A stretch of DNA of 64,000 nucleotides from Pinibacter sp031553495 (GCA_031553495.1 JAVBLN010000027.1:1-64000); one strand, 5' to 3'. Counted from the stretch's first letter, positions 18,701 through 28,047 are shown. The notes: a model not told the origin generated them from the letters alone. Program-made: numbers and translations.

Positions 18701-18723
18701 AAGCCCGATTTTCGGTCGGGTTT
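18701..18723 (+). terminator. Possible terminator of the GH29-type gene
   Basis: Stem AAGCCCGA / TCGGGTTT (one wobble) with a 7-nt loop, followed by GGTTTG. The T-run is weak, and the hairpin lies 156 bp from the stop. Confidence 0.45.
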
Positions 18724-18734
18724 GGTTTGTAGGG

Positions 18735-18815
18735 TTTTTTCGGAAGGGGTGGTCAGCCGCAGAGCCCTGATGTGGCTTTGGTTGCGACGCTCCGTTCAAC
18801 TGTAGAATATGAATG
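18735..18815 (+). repeat. 80-bp core repeat, copy 7
   Basis: Left hairpin AGCC-CTGATGT-GGCT, centre GCGACGC, right module TCCGTTCAACTGTAG. Confidence 0.8.
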
Positions 18816-18875
18816 GGGCAATTTGTTCTAAACTCAGTACCGGATTGTGTAGTAAATATAGTGTTGTTGCATTTT

Positions 18876-18955
18876 GCCGAATAGAATTACTACAGTACAA
18901 GTGAGTGACACAACCGGAGCTTAATAGTAGCAATACCGTTGATGCCCAAAAAAAT
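18876..18955 (-). repeat. 80-bp core repeat, copy 8
   Basis: Minus orientation, left module GCTACTATTAAGC, centre GTGTCAC, ACTTGTAC; partner of copy 7. Confidence 0.85.
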
Positions 18956-19120
18956 ACTACCGGTATTAAGTCGATTGAGAATGTAGAATTAACCTCTAGT
19001 GCGATCCTGTTTAGTTAGGAAAACAGCTTGCTACTTTGCAGATCTTTTTGTTCCGGTGGGGTAAAAAAAATAATTCAAACACTTTTTGTAACACGGAGTT
19101 ATTCATTTAATGCATTGAAC

Positions 19121-20458
19121 ATGAAACTAAAACCTTTATTATTTGTAGTTGCAATCATATGTTATACAAGTGTGTATGCACAGCAAAAATCCACTTTCGA
19201 CCCTACTAAGAGGCCTAAAAACCTGTCTGATACGGCTTTGCTGGAACTGGTACAAAAGCAGACATTCAAATACTTTTGGGATTTTGGCCATCCTGTAAGC
19301 GGGCTGGCGCGGGAACGGAGCAATGTTGCTTTTGATTATGGTAATGAAGTGGTAACCACCGGCGGTAGCGGATTTGGCATCATGGCTATTATAGTGGCCG
19401 CTGAGCGTGGCTGGGTAACTCGTGAACAGGCTGCTGACCGAATGAATAAAATTGTAAAGTTCTTGTGGAAAGCAGATGCGTTTCATGGCGTGTTTCCTCA
19501 CTGGATGGATGGTGCAACCGGCAAGGTGATTCGCTTTGGAAGAAAAGATGACGGCGCCGATCTTGTAGAAACTTCGTTTCTTTTTGAAGGATTGTTATGT
19601 GCAAGACAATACTTTAATAAGGACAATAAAACGGAACGTGAAATTCGTGATCGAGTAAACTGGATGTGGAACGAAATTGAATGGAGCTGGTTTACACGCG
19701 ACGGACAGGAAGTTCTATACTGGCACTGGAGCCCGAATAACGGGTGGGTAATGAATTTTCCTTTGCGCGGCTTTAATGAATGCCTTATTACTTATGTGCT
19801 GGCCGCGTCTGCCGATCGCTATCCCGTGGGCGCTAATGTATATCACAGAGGCTGGGCACAAAGCGATTTCTTTAGAAACGGTAAAGAATATTATGGCATC
19901 AAACTTCCGCTGGGCTTCGATTATGGCGGGCCGCTATTTTTTTCCCACTATTCTTTTGTAGGGCTTGATCCGCGGGGATTGAAAGACAGGTATGCGGATT
20001 ATTGGGAGCAAAACAAAAATCATACTTTAATCAATCGTGAACATTGTGTGCGCAATCCAAATCATTTTAAAGGATATGGCGCTAATTGCTGGGGCTTAAC
20101 CGCAAGTGACACTTACAATGGCTACAATGCGCATTCTCCCACAAATGATTTTGGAACCATTACACCCACAGCGGCATTGTCGGCATTTCCATACACGCCG
20201 GAGTATTCCATGCAGGCGCTGAAACATTTTTATTACGACCTGGGCGATAAGATATGGGGCGAATATGGATTTGTGGATGCATTCAACGAAACTAAAAATT
20301 GGTACGCGAAGTCATACTTGGCAATTGACCAGGGACCCATTATAGTGATGATAGAAAATTATAGAACCGGATTATTGTGGAATCTGTTTATGAGTTGCCC
20401 CGAAGTAAAAAACGGGTTAAAGAAACTGGGATTTGAAAGTCCTGCGCTGGCGAAATAA
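19121..20458 (+). CDS. Second GH144-type glucanase (glucoamylase-like domain)
   Basis: Seen: signal peptide ending VYAQQ, then the same domain as at 14192-15868 without the Ig module: QKQTFKYFWDFGHPVSGLARE, GGSGFGIMAIIVAAERGW, GGPLFFSHYSFVGLDPRGL, NCWGLTASDTYNGYNAHS, GPIIVMIENYRTGLLWNLF. 445 aa. No lipobox Cys, so it is expected to be periplasmic or secreted, unlike its lipoprotein paralogue. Inferred: works on shorter glucans after import. The ATG at 19121 starts a proper signal peptide; the 31-residue extension upstream is rejected. Confidence 0.85.
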   Translation: MKLKPLLFVVAIICYTSVYAQQKSTFDPTKRPKNLSDTALLELVQKQTFKYFWDFGHPVSGLARERSNVAFDYGNEVVTTGGSGFGIMAIIVAAERGWVTREQAADRMNKIVKFLWKADAFHGVFPHWMDGATGKVIRFGRKDDGADLVETSFLFEGLLCARQYFNKDNKTEREIRDRVNWMWNEIEWSWFTRDGQEVLYWHWSPNNGWVMNFPLRGFNECLITYVLAASADRYPVGANVYHRGWAQSDFFRNGKEYYGIKLPLGFDYGGPLFFSHYSFVGLDPRGLKDRYADYWEQNKNHTLINREHCVRNPNHFKGYGANCWGLTASDTYNGYNAHSPTNDFGTITPTAALSAFPYTPEYSMQALKHFYYDLGDKIWGEYGFVDAFNETKNWYAKSYLAIDQGPIIVMIENYRTGLLWNLFMSCPEVKNGLKKLGFESPALAK

Positions 20459-20489
20459 TGTAACCACGTAGAAACGCAGGCAGTTCATT

Positions 20490-20567
20490 TTTTTGGGGAC
20501 CGGCGGTGGTGCTACTATTGGGCATCGTTGTGTCACTCACTTGTACGGCAGTAATGCTATTGAGCAA
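20490..20567 (+). repeat. 80-bp core repeat, copy 9
   Basis: Hairpin TGCT-ACTATTG-GGCA with one wobble, centre GTGTCAC, ACTTGTAC, right hairpin GCA-GTAA-TGC, ATTGAGC. Separates the second GH144-type gene from the GxxExxY gene. Confidence 0.9.
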
Positions 20568-20667
20568 TGTGAAACATTATGCACAAACTTATACAGCGTA
20601 TAGTATAGCATATTTTACTTTTCACGATGCTTGTAGAAATACCTAACTCTATGAAAGAATATTGGTT

Positions 20668-21042
20668 ATGAATTGTATTAGTAGTTTAACAGGAAAGATA
20701 ATTGGCGCGGCTTGTAAAGTGCATACAGCTTTGGGACCGGGCTTGCTGGAAAACACTTATAAAGAATGCCTTTATTATGAATTGACAAAAACCGGACTTT
20801 ATGTAGAAAAAGAGAAAGCATTGCCATTAGTTTATGAAGGTGTTATGTTAGATGTTGGATATAGTATTGATCTGTTAATAGAGCGGGAAGTAATTGTAGA
20901 AGTGAAAGCGGTGGAAAAGTTATCTGATATTCATTTGACGCAAACACTTACTTACTTGAAACTCTCTAAATGCAAACTTGGTTTATTGCTCAATTTTAAT
21001 GAAACAAGCATGAGAAACGGGATTAAACGGGTTGTTCTATAA
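20668..21042 (+). CDS. GxxExxY protein (PD-(D/E)XK-like)
   Basis: Seen: 124 aa; GKIIGAACKVHTALGPGLLENTY carries the family signature GxxExxY (GLLENTY). Later IDLLIEREVIVEVKAVEKL gives the D...ExK pattern of PD-(D/E)XK nuclease-like folds, and THLQ-type text appears as HLTQTLTYLKL. Known: TIGR04256 proteins are widespread in Bacteroidota, function unproven. It sits alone inside the carbohydrate locus, between repeat copy 9 and the GH43-like gene, and has no obvious link to glycan use. The ATG at 20668 is preferred over 20662 but the choice is open. Confidence 0.85.
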   Translation: MNCISSLTGKIIGAACKVHTALGPGLLENTYKECLYYELTKTGLYVEKEKALPLVYEGVMLDVGYSIDLLIEREVIVEVKAVEKLSDIHLTQTLTYLKLSKCKLGLLLNFNETSMRNGIKRVVL

Positions 21043-21099
21043 TTGTTTTAAGTGTAACTCAGTTAAAAACCCGGGTTTCTCTGTGGTAAAACAAAAGCT

Positions 21100-22851
21100 A
21101 TGGATAAAAGAATTTATGTAGTGCTCATTTTTTTCGCTTTTAGCACATCGCTTTTAGCGCAAAGAAAAACCTATTGTAACCCGGTTAATATCGATTATGG
21201 CTATTGTCCCATTCCAAATTTTACAACATGGGGCAAGCATCGTGCAACAGCAGATCCTGTGATAGTGAAGTATAAAGATGAATATTATCTTTTTTCCACA
21301 AACCAGTGGGGATATTGGTGGAGTAGCGATATGCTCAATTGGAATTTTGTATTCCGCCATTTCTTAACAAAAGAACTTACTGATAAGTACCCCGGCTTAT
21401 ACGATGATCTTTGTGCTCCGGCAGTGGGCATCAAGGGAGATACCATGCTGGTTTTCGGTTCCACATACACCAGTGAATTTCCTATTTGGATGAGCACTGA
21501 TCCTAAGAATAACAAATGGGAGAAACTTGTAGATCATTTTGAAATTGGCGGCTGGGATCCCGCGTTTTTTACCGATGACGACGGAAGATTTTACATGTAC
21601 AATGGCAGTAGCAACGTGTATCCCATGTATGGTATAGAACTGGATAAAAAAACACTTGCACCCATTGGCACACGAAAAGAAACGTTGCTTACAGATGGCG
21701 ACAGATATGGCTGGCATCGTTTTGGTGAGTATATGGACAACACCTTTCTGAAAGGATTTATGGAAGGCTCATGGATGACTAAGCACAACAACAAGTATTA
21801 CTTGCAGTGGGGTGGGGCCGGCACGGAGTTTAGCGGGTATTCCGATGGTGTTGCCGTAAGTGATAATCCATTGGGGCCTTTCACACACGAATCGCTGCCT
21901 ATGAGCTATAAGCCGGGCGGCTTTATAAGAGGCGCCGGACATGGCGCCACCTTTCAAGATAAATGGGATAATTACTGGCATGTGTCAACAATGGTGATTT
22001 CGGTAAAGAATAATTTTGAACGCAGAATTGGTATTTGGCCTGCGGGTTTTGATAAGGATGATGTAATGTATTGCAACACTGCATGGGGCGATTACCCGCA
22101 TTACATTCCAACCGGCAAAGCCGATCATTTGCAAAGCCAGTTTACAGGCTGGATGTTGCTGAATTATAACAAGCCGGTTCAGGTATCATCAACACTTGGC
22201 GGCTACCATGCCAATAATGTGGTGGATGAAAATGTGAAAACTTACTGGAGTGCGCAAACAGCGAATAAAGGAGAATGGATACAATCGGATCTTGGTGAGT
22301 TAAGTACTGTAAATGCTGTTCAAATAAACTATGCAGATCAGGATGCGGAGTTTCTCGGAAAGCAAATGGGCATTTATCATCAATATAAATTATACTATTC
22401 CGCTGATGGCAAATCGTGGAAAATACTGGTTGATAAAAGCAATAATAAAACAGATGTTCCCCACGATTATGTTCAACTTGATAACCCGGTGAAAGCCCGG
22501 TACATAAAGCTGGAGAACATTCATATGCCTACAGGGAAATTTGCGATCTCGGGCCTTCGCGTATTTGGTTTGGGTAACGGACCAAAACCGGATGCCGTAA
22601 AACAATTTATTGTATTGCGTACGGAGTATGATAAGAGAAGCGCATGGATAAAGTGGGAGCCGGTTGATAACGCTTATGCATACAATATTTATGTGGGCAC
22701 ATCGCCGGATAAATTATACAATTGTATTATGGTACACAACGCTAATGATTATTATTATAAAGCAATGGATAAAGAGAAACCTTACTATTTTGCAATTGAA
22801 GCGATCAATGAAAATGGGGTTTCTGCTTTAACCAAAGCAAAAGCGGAATAG
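21100..22851 (+). CDS. GH43-like beta-propeller hydrolase with discoidin and Fn3-like domains
   Basis: Seen: signal peptide ending SLLAQRK. Residues 25-335 form a five-bladed propeller with RATADPVIVKYKDEYYLF (base Asp), GGWDPAFFTDDDGRFY (second Asp) and FMEGSWMTKHNNKYYLQW (general-acid Glu), which is the usual GH43 triad spacing. About 360-490 is an F5/8-type C (discoidin) domain: NNVVDENVKTYWSA, IQSDLGE, YIKLENIHMP. The last 85 residues are Fn3-like. 583 aa. Known activities in GH43-like groups include arabinofuranosidase, xylosidase and galactosidase. Substrate unknown here; part of the + strand locus. Confidence 0.82.
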   Translation: MDKRIYVVLIFFAFSTSLLAQRKTYCNPVNIDYGYCPIPNFTTWGKHRATADPVIVKYKDEYYLFSTNQWGYWWSSDMLNWNFVFRHFLTKELTDKYPGLYDDLCAPAVGIKGDTMLVFGSTYTSEFPIWMSTDPKNNKWEKLVDHFEIGGWDPAFFTDDDGRFYMYNGSSNVYPMYGIELDKKTLAPIGTRKETLLTDGDRYGWHRFGEYMDNTFLKGFMEGSWMTKHNNKYYLQWGGAGTEFSGYSDGVAVSDNPLGPFTHESLPMSYKPGGFIRGAGHGATFQDKWDNYWHVSTMVISVKNNFERRIGIWPAGFDKDDVMYCNTAWGDYPHYIPTGKADHLQSQFTGWMLLNYNKPVQVSSTLGGYHANNVVDENVKTYWSAQTANKGEWIQSDLGELSTVNAVQINYADQDAEFLGKQMGIYHQYKLYYSADGKSWKILVDKSNNKTDVPHDYVQLDNPVKARYIKLENIHMPTGKFAISGLRVFGLGNGPKPDAVKQFIVLRTEYDKRSAWIKWEPVDNAYAYNIYVGTSPDKLYNCIMVHNANDYYYKAMDKEKPYYFAIEAINENGVSALTKAKAE

Positions 22852-22874
22852 ATAAAGAGATGAATTGCGTGAAG

Positions 22875-22960
22875 CTACCGCCGCCATGAAAAACAACAGA
22901 TGAAGTGATTGCGACGCAACGATGATGCCATGAAAACCGCAGCCGGTATCATAATAAAAA
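22875..22960 (-). repeat. 80-bp core repeat, copy 10
   Basis: Minus orientation, short left module GGCATCATCG, centre TTGCGTCGCAA, right module TCACTTCATC. Same subfamily as copies 5 and 27. Confidence 0.8.
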
Positions 22961-23046
22961 AAGGATAAACAATAAAGTATAAAAAGTAAAAGCAGGTGTC
23001 ATATATGGGAAATTGGATAGATTATGAAACGGACATTTGTTCTATA

Positions 23047-23095
23047 ATGAGCTGTGGTTGCGACGCTCCGTTCAACTGTAGTAATTTTGTGGAGC
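23047..23095 (+). repeat. 80-bp core repeat, copy 11 (right half only)
   Basis: Only the centre GCGACGC and right module TCCGTTCAACTGTAG remain. Its end merges with TAATTTTG (23082-23089), which could act as a -7 box for the GH3 gene at 23128. Confidence 0.65.
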
Positions 23096-23127
23096 TAATA
23101 ATAAACGATTAAATAAAAACATATAAC

Positions 23128-25437
23128 ATGAATAGAAAAGCCGTATGGTTATTGCTTACCGCCATCATATTGGCATCAAGCTCTTTTTCGCAGAGTAAGG
23201 GAACCGCAGGTAAAACAAGCACTGTGGCTGCCAAATCTGCAATGAATATTTTCATCGACAAGCTGATGAAACAAATGACCATAGATGAAAAAATTGGTCA
23301 GTTAAATTTAGTAACTCCGGGTGGGGCCGTTACAGGCGAGGTAGTGAGCAGCAATGTGGATACTAAAATTAAACAGGGTGAAGTGGGTGGATTGTTTGGT
23401 ATAACAGGTGCCGACAAAATTCGTAAAGCACAGGAAATAGCTGTGAACAATTCGAGACTGAAAATTCCCCTGATTTTTGGCCTGGATGTTATTCATGGTC
23501 ATAGAACCATATTCCCGATTCCTTTGGGGCTGAGCTGTTCGTGGGATATGGATATGATTGAGCGAAGCGCTCAAATTGCGGCGAAAGAAGCTACTGCCGA
23601 TGGCCTGGCCTGGGTGTTCTCACCAATGGTTGATATTTGCCGCGATCCGCGCTGGGGCCGTGTGGCAGAAGGTTCCGGTGAAGATACTTACCTGGGTTCG
23701 CAAATAGCTAAAGCAATGGTGAAAGGCTACCAGGGTAATGACCTGTCGAAGAATAATACTGTGATGGCATGTGTAAAACACTACGCATTATATGGCGCAT
23801 CTGAAGCAGGCCGCGATTATAATACCACCGATATGAGCCGCATAAGGATGTACCAGGATTATCTGCCTCCGTACAAAGCCGCTGTGGATGCCGGTGTGGG
23901 AAGTGTGATGAGTTCTTTTAATGAAGTGGACGGTGTGCCTGCTACTGTAAACAAATGGCTGATGACTGATGTGTTGCGCAATCAATGGGGTTTTAAAGGA
24001 TTGGTAGTTACAGATTACACAGCCATTAATGAAGCTATTGATCATGGCTCAGGTAATTTACAGCAGGTATCGGCATTGGCGCTGAAAGCCGGTATAGATA
24101 TGGATATGGTGGGAGAAGGTTTTTTAACTACACTAAAAAAATCTTTGAATGAAGGTAAGGTAACAGTAAAGCAAATTGAAGAAGCCTGTAGAAGAATATT
24201 GGAAGCAAAATATAAACTTGGTTTGTTTGATGATCCTTATCGCTATTGTGATGAAAGCAGGGCCAACGATATTTTTAATGCGGAAAACCGCGCTGCTGCA
24301 AGAGATTTCGCTGCACGCTCCGCTGTATTATTGAAGAATGCGAATAATGTGCTCCCCTTGAAAAAATCAGGAACTATTGCCCTGGTTGGTCCGCTTGCCG
24401 ACAGCCATGTAAATATGCTGGGAACATGGAGTGTGGCCGGTGATTTTGACAACAACGTTACCGTATTGGAAGGGCTTCGCAATGTAGCAGGTAATAATGT
24501 GAAAATAAATTATGCCAAAGGCGCTAATATTTCCGATGATCCCGTATTTGCGAAAAGAGCCAATGCCTTCCGCAATGAAGTGGGTATTGACAAACGTTCA
24601 CCGGAAGAAATGTTGAACGAAGCAGTGCAGGCTGCACAAAATGCTGATGTGGTTGTAGCAGTATTAGGTGAAAGCGCAAATATGAGCGGTGAAGCATCAA
24701 GTATGGCAAATATTGATCTGCAGCCAAGCCAAAAGAAATTGTTGGATGCGTTGAAGAAAACCGGAAAACCCGTAGTGATTGTATTGATGAATGGCCGGCC
24801 AATGACCATTGCCGAAGAAAACGCAAAGGCTGATGCTATTTTGGATGTTTGGTTTAGCGGTACTGAAACAGGAAATGCGGTAGCTGATCTGTTGTTTGGT
24901 GATAAAAATCCTTCCGGAAAACTTTCTGCTACTTTCCCGTTAAGTGTTGGGCAAATTCCTGTGTATTATAGTCACAAAAATACAGGCCGTCCTTCTATTC
25001 CCGGCGCTCCCGGAAAATTCAGATCAAATTACCTTGATGTTCCAAACGAACCTTTGTTTGAATTTGGATACGGACTTAGCTATACTACTTTCAAATACAG
25101 CCCTGTTACTTTATCTTCAAAAAGTATGACAAAAACCGGAAGTATTAAAGCGACTGTAACGGTAACGAACACTGGAAATTATGATGGTGAAGAAGTAGTG
25201 CAATGCTACATTCGCGATTTGGTAGGGTCCGTAACACGTCCTGTAAAAGAATTGAAAGGATTCCAAAAAATATTTTTGAAAAAAGGAGAAAGCAAAGAAG
25301 TGGCTTTCTCCATTAATGATGAAACTTTGAAGTTCTATAATTCGGATTTGAAATACGTTTCCGAACCGGGAGATTTCAAAGTGTTTATAGGAACGAGTTC
25401 TGCCACTACTAATGAAGCTTCTTTTGAACTGAAGTAA
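23128..25437 (+). CDS. GH3 beta-glucosidase (BglX-like), copy 1
   Basis: Seen: signal peptide ending SSFSQS; N-terminal TIM barrel with MTIDEKIGQLNLVTPGG, SPMVDICRDPRWGRVAEGSGEDTYL split over residues 165-190, and KGLVVTDY with the nucleophile Asp about residue 296. The middle alpha/beta sandwich has ALVGPLADS and VLGESANMSGEASS, and the C-terminal Fn3-like domain has GEEVVQCYIRDLVGSVTRPVKELKGFQKI. 769 aa, normal. Known: GH3 beta-glucosidases in such loci cut glucose from beta-gluco-oligosaccharides, including sophoro-oligosaccharides. Paralogue follows at 25807. Periplasmic by prediction. Confidence 0.93.
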   Translation: MNRKAVWLLLTAIILASSSFSQSKGTAGKTSTVAAKSAMNIFIDKLMKQMTIDEKIGQLNLVTPGGAVTGEVVSSNVDTKIKQGEVGGLFGITGADKIRKAQEIAVNNSRLKIPLIFGLDVIHGHRTIFPIPLGLSCSWDMDMIERSAQIAAKEATADGLAWVFSPMVDICRDPRWGRVAEGSGEDTYLGSQIAKAMVKGYQGNDLSKNNTVMACVKHYALYGASEAGRDYNTTDMSRIRMYQDYLPPYKAAVDAGVGSVMSSFNEVDGVPATVNKWLMTDVLRNQWGFKGLVVTDYTAINEAIDHGSGNLQQVSALALKAGIDMDMVGEGFLTTLKKSLNEGKVTVKQIEEACRRILEAKYKLGLFDDPYRYCDESRANDIFNAENRAAARDFAARSAVLLKNANNVLPLKKSGTIALVGPLADSHVNMLGTWSVAGDFDNNVTVLEGLRNVAGNNVKINYAKGANISDDPVFAKRANAFRNEVGIDKRSPEEMLNEAVQAAQNADVVVAVLGESANMSGEASSMANIDLQPSQKKLLDALKKTGKPVVIVLMNGRPMTIAEENAKADAILDVWFSGTETGNAVADLLFGDKNPSGKLSATFPLSVGQIPVYYSHKNTGRPSIPGAPGKFRSNYLDVPNEPLFEFGYGLSYTTFKYSPVTLSSKSMTKTGSIKATVTVTNTGNYDGEEVVQCYIRDLVGSVTRPVKELKGFQKIFLKKGESKEVAFSINDETLKFYNSDLKYVSEPGDFKVFIGTSSATTNEASFELK

Positions 25438-25493
25438 ATGGTAGCGAGGGGTTTCGGTGAATGTGACCGCTGAGTATATTGTTTTAAGTAAAT

Positions 25494-25596
25494 AAAATAA
25501 CCATAAAGATCATGGTGGATCTTTACAAGGCCTGATGTGATTGATCTATAACATGCCTCCTTGTAAGAAACCGGGTGAATACTTTATGGTTATTTT
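25494..25596 (+). ncRNA. Possible structured RNA, three-way junction, between the GH3 genes
   Basis: Seen: perfect 15-bp closing arms at 25494-25508 and 25582-25596 (AAAATAACCATAAAG and its complement). Inside are a hairpin AAGATC/GATCTT with a 6-nt loop (25506-25523) and a second stem TTACAAGG/CCTTGTAA (25523-25530 with 25559-25566). The first inner hairpin competes for three bases with the closing stem. A T-rich stretch follows. It could be a terminator, a 3'-end processing signal, an attenuator for the second GH3 gene, or a small inserted element. No known riboswitch class was recognised. Confidence 0.4.
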
Positions 25597-25641
25597 TATT
25601 CCGGTGGTAACCTGCGATTTTGAAGCAGCTTGAATTTTAAT

Positions 25642-25728
25642 GTTATTATTATGATACCGGCAGCAGAACCCTGGTTGGGCTTATGTTGCGACGCTCCATT
25701 CATCAGTTGGATATCTATTGAGCTATGA
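25642..25728 (+). repeat. 80-bp core repeat, copy 12
   Basis: Left module CCCTGGTTGGGC, centre GCGACGC, right module TCCATTCATCAGTTG, ending CTATTGAGC. Same subfamily as copies 19 and 30. Confidence 0.85.
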
Positions 25729-25806
25729 AAAATTTCTAACCCGTAAAATCACTGCATTTGAAAATTAAAATTATTTAAATAACACTTCCATGATAAATTG
25801 ACGATC

Positions 25807-28047
25807 ATGAAAAAAACATTGCTCCTTTTCTTTTGCGGCGCTTTCATTTGTTCTGCCTCATTGGCGCAACCTGTCAACATGCATGCATTCATCAAGGAGT
25901 TGATGAGCCGTATGACGTTGCAGGAAAAAATCGGTCAGCTCAATTTGCAGGGAGGTTGGTGGGCGCCTGGTGGCGGCCTTGACACAGCATATGCCCGCAA
26001 AGTAAAAAGCGGACAAATCGGAGCCTCTTTTAATATTCCGCAACCTGAAAAGAATGCGAGGCTTTTGCAGGATCTGACGATGCAGAGCCGACTGAAAATT
26101 CCCCTGTTGATTGGTGGCGATGTAGTGCAGGGATACAAAACAATTTTTCCTATACCACTCGCCGAAACAATGAGTTGGAATTTGAAAGGAATGGGAAAGT
26201 CCGCTTCCATTACAGCAAGTGAAGCCAGCACGCAGGGAATAGCCTGGACATTTGCCCCTATGATTGATATAAGCCGTGATCCGCGCTGGGGACGGGTTTC
26301 GGAAGGAGTAGGAGAAGATCCTTATTTGGGAAGCCTGGTAGCCGCGGCTCGCGTAAAAGGATTCCAGGGCAGCAATTACCTGCAATCGAAAAATATGATG
26401 GCGTGTATGAAACACTTTGCCATGTATGGCGCACCGGAAGCCGGAAAAGATTATACCGCAATGGACATGAGCAAACGTGTGATGTATGATGTGTATCTGA
26501 AAACTTATAAAGCTGCCGTAGAGGCAGGCGTAGGCTCTGTAATGTCTTCATTTAATGATGTGCAGGGTGAACCTGCATCTGGCAGTAAGTGGTTACTTAC
26601 AGATGTATTGCGCAATCAATGGAAGTTTAAAGGATTAGTTATATCTGACTATACTTCCATAGAGGAAATGAAAAACCATGGAATAGTGGCTACCGATTCG
26701 GATGCCTCGGCACTCAGTATAAACGCGGGAATTGATATGGATATGGTAAGTGAATTATATAGCAAAAATATTGAGCAACTTGTAAAGAGCGGCCGCATAC
26801 ACCAAAAGGAAATTGATCGTGCCGTGTATAATGTTTTGGCTGCCAAATACATGTTAGGTTTGTTTGAGAACCGTTACCGTTACTGCGATGACGATCGTGC
26901 TGCAAAGGAATTAATGTCTGAACAACACTTGCAGCACGCATTGCAGATTGCACAGGAATCGATTGTGCTGTTGAAAAACGATAAGCAGACTTTACCATTA
27001 AAAGCATCCGGAACCATTGCGTTAATAGGTCCGTTTGCGAAAACGGAAGGCGTTCAAAATATTGGTGCCACCGAAGCGGCCAGGCCGGTTAGCATTTATG
27101 AAGCGCTTTCAGCGCAATTGAAAAATAAAGCAACAGTGCTTTATGCCAAAGGAGCCAATATTTCAGAAAACGATATGCTGATGCAAAGGATATATCAAAA
27201 AAAGGATTCACTTTCTGCAGAGGCCTTGAAAAATGAAGCTGTTAGTATAGCCCGAAAAGCAGATGTTATTATTGCCGTTATGGGCGAACATGGAAGTATG
27301 GGCGGTGAAGCGGCGAGCATGGCCAATATTGAATTGCAGGAAAATCAACGGGACCTGCTGAAAGCTTTGAAAGCGCTGAATAAGCCAATGATTCTGGTAT
27401 TAAAAAATAACCGGCCGTTAATTATAGGATGGGAAAGCGAAAACATAGACGCCATTATCGATGCATGGTATTTAGGCACCAAAGAAGCTGATGCTATTGT
27501 GAATGTGCTTTTAGGAAAGTATAATCCTTCAGCAAAGCTTACCATGACATTTCCGCGAAGCGTGGGGCAGATCCCTATTTATTATGCACACAACAACTCA
27601 AGCCGTCCCGAGCAGGAAGGGAATAAGTACACCTCGAAATACCTTGATATTTCAAGCGAGCCATTGTATCCTTTCGGCTTTGGGTTAAGTTATACCTCCT
27701 TCGATTATTCTCCGGTAACGCTTTCCGCCGGCACTTTAATAAAAACAGGAAAACTAACTGCTACGATTACCCTAAAAAACTCCGGGCAGTATGATGGAGC
27801 GGAAGTTGTGCAGCTATATATACAGGATGTGGTTGGAAGTATAAAGCGCCCGGTTAGGGAATTGAAGGGTTTTGAAAAAATATTTCTTAAAGCCGGCGAA
27901 TCGCGAACGGTAAGCTTTACTATTACGGAAGACATGTTGCGTTTCTATAATAATGAATTAATCTATAGATCTGAACCAGGCAAATTCAAAGTATTTATTG
28001 GTACAAACTCAGATACAAAGAATGAAGCTTCTTTCGAACTGAAGTAA
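25807..28047 (+). CDS. GH3 beta-glucosidase (BglX-like), copy 2
   Basis: Seen: signal peptide ending ASLAQP, then MTLQEKIGQLNLQGG, IDISRDPRWGRVSEGVGEDP, KGLVISDY with nucleophile Asp at about residue 281, VMGEHGSMGGEAASMANIEL, and a C-terminal Fn3-like domain (GAEVVQLYIQDVVGSIKRPVRELKGFEKI). 746 aa from the ATG at 25807; an ATG three codons earlier is possible. It shares long motifs and the C-terminal ending NEASFELK with the GH3 at 23128, so the pair arose by duplication and has diverged. Last gene of the + strand carbohydrate locus. Confidence 0.93.
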   Translation: MKKTLLLFFCGAFICSASLAQPVNMHAFIKELMSRMTLQEKIGQLNLQGGWWAPGGGLDTAYARKVKSGQIGASFNIPQPEKNARLLQDLTMQSRLKIPLLIGGDVVQGYKTIFPIPLAETMSWNLKGMGKSASITASEASTQGIAWTFAPMIDISRDPRWGRVSEGVGEDPYLGSLVAAARVKGFQGSNYLQSKNMMACMKHFAMYGAPEAGKDYTAMDMSKRVMYDVYLKTYKAAVEAGVGSVMSSFNDVQGEPASGSKWLLTDVLRNQWKFKGLVISDYTSIEEMKNHGIVATDSDASALSINAGIDMDMVSELYSKNIEQLVKSGRIHQKEIDRAVYNVLAAKYMLGLFENRYRYCDDDRAAKELMSEQHLQHALQIAQESIVLLKNDKQTLPLKASGTIALIGPFAKTEGVQNIGATEAARPVSIYEALSAQLKNKATVLYAKGANISENDMLMQRIYQKKDSLSAEALKNEAVSIARKADVIIAVMGEHGSMGGEAASMANIELQENQRDLLKALKALNKPMILVLKNNRPLIIGWESENIDAIIDAWYLGTKEADAIVNVLLGKYNPSAKLTMTFPRSVGQIPIYYAHNNSSRPEQEGNKYTSKYLDISSEPLYPFGFGLSYTSFDYSPVTLSAGTLIKTGKLTATITLKNSGQYDGAEVVQLYIQDVVGSIKRPVRELKGFEKIFLKAGESRTVSFTITEDMLRFYNNELIYRSEPGKFKVFIGTNSDTKNEASFELK

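Larger units (their letters stand above)
18545..19120. other. 576-bp gap with an inverted pair of core repeats
   Basis: Between the GH29-type gene and the second GH144-type gene. Holds a possible terminator (18701-18723) and core copies 7 (+, 18735-18815) and 8 (-, 18876-18955), whose TTGAGC ends face each other. No gene was seen; the apparent frame start at 19028 has no family similarity. Confidence 0.55.
25438..25806. other. 369-bp gap between the two GH3 genes
   Basis: Holds the structured segment at 25494-25596 and core repeat copy 12 (25642-25728). No gene was seen. Confidence 0.55.

Noticed and set aside
25858..26415. 185-aa frame on the - strand
   Set aside because: Shadow of the second GH3 gene; no recognisable domain.
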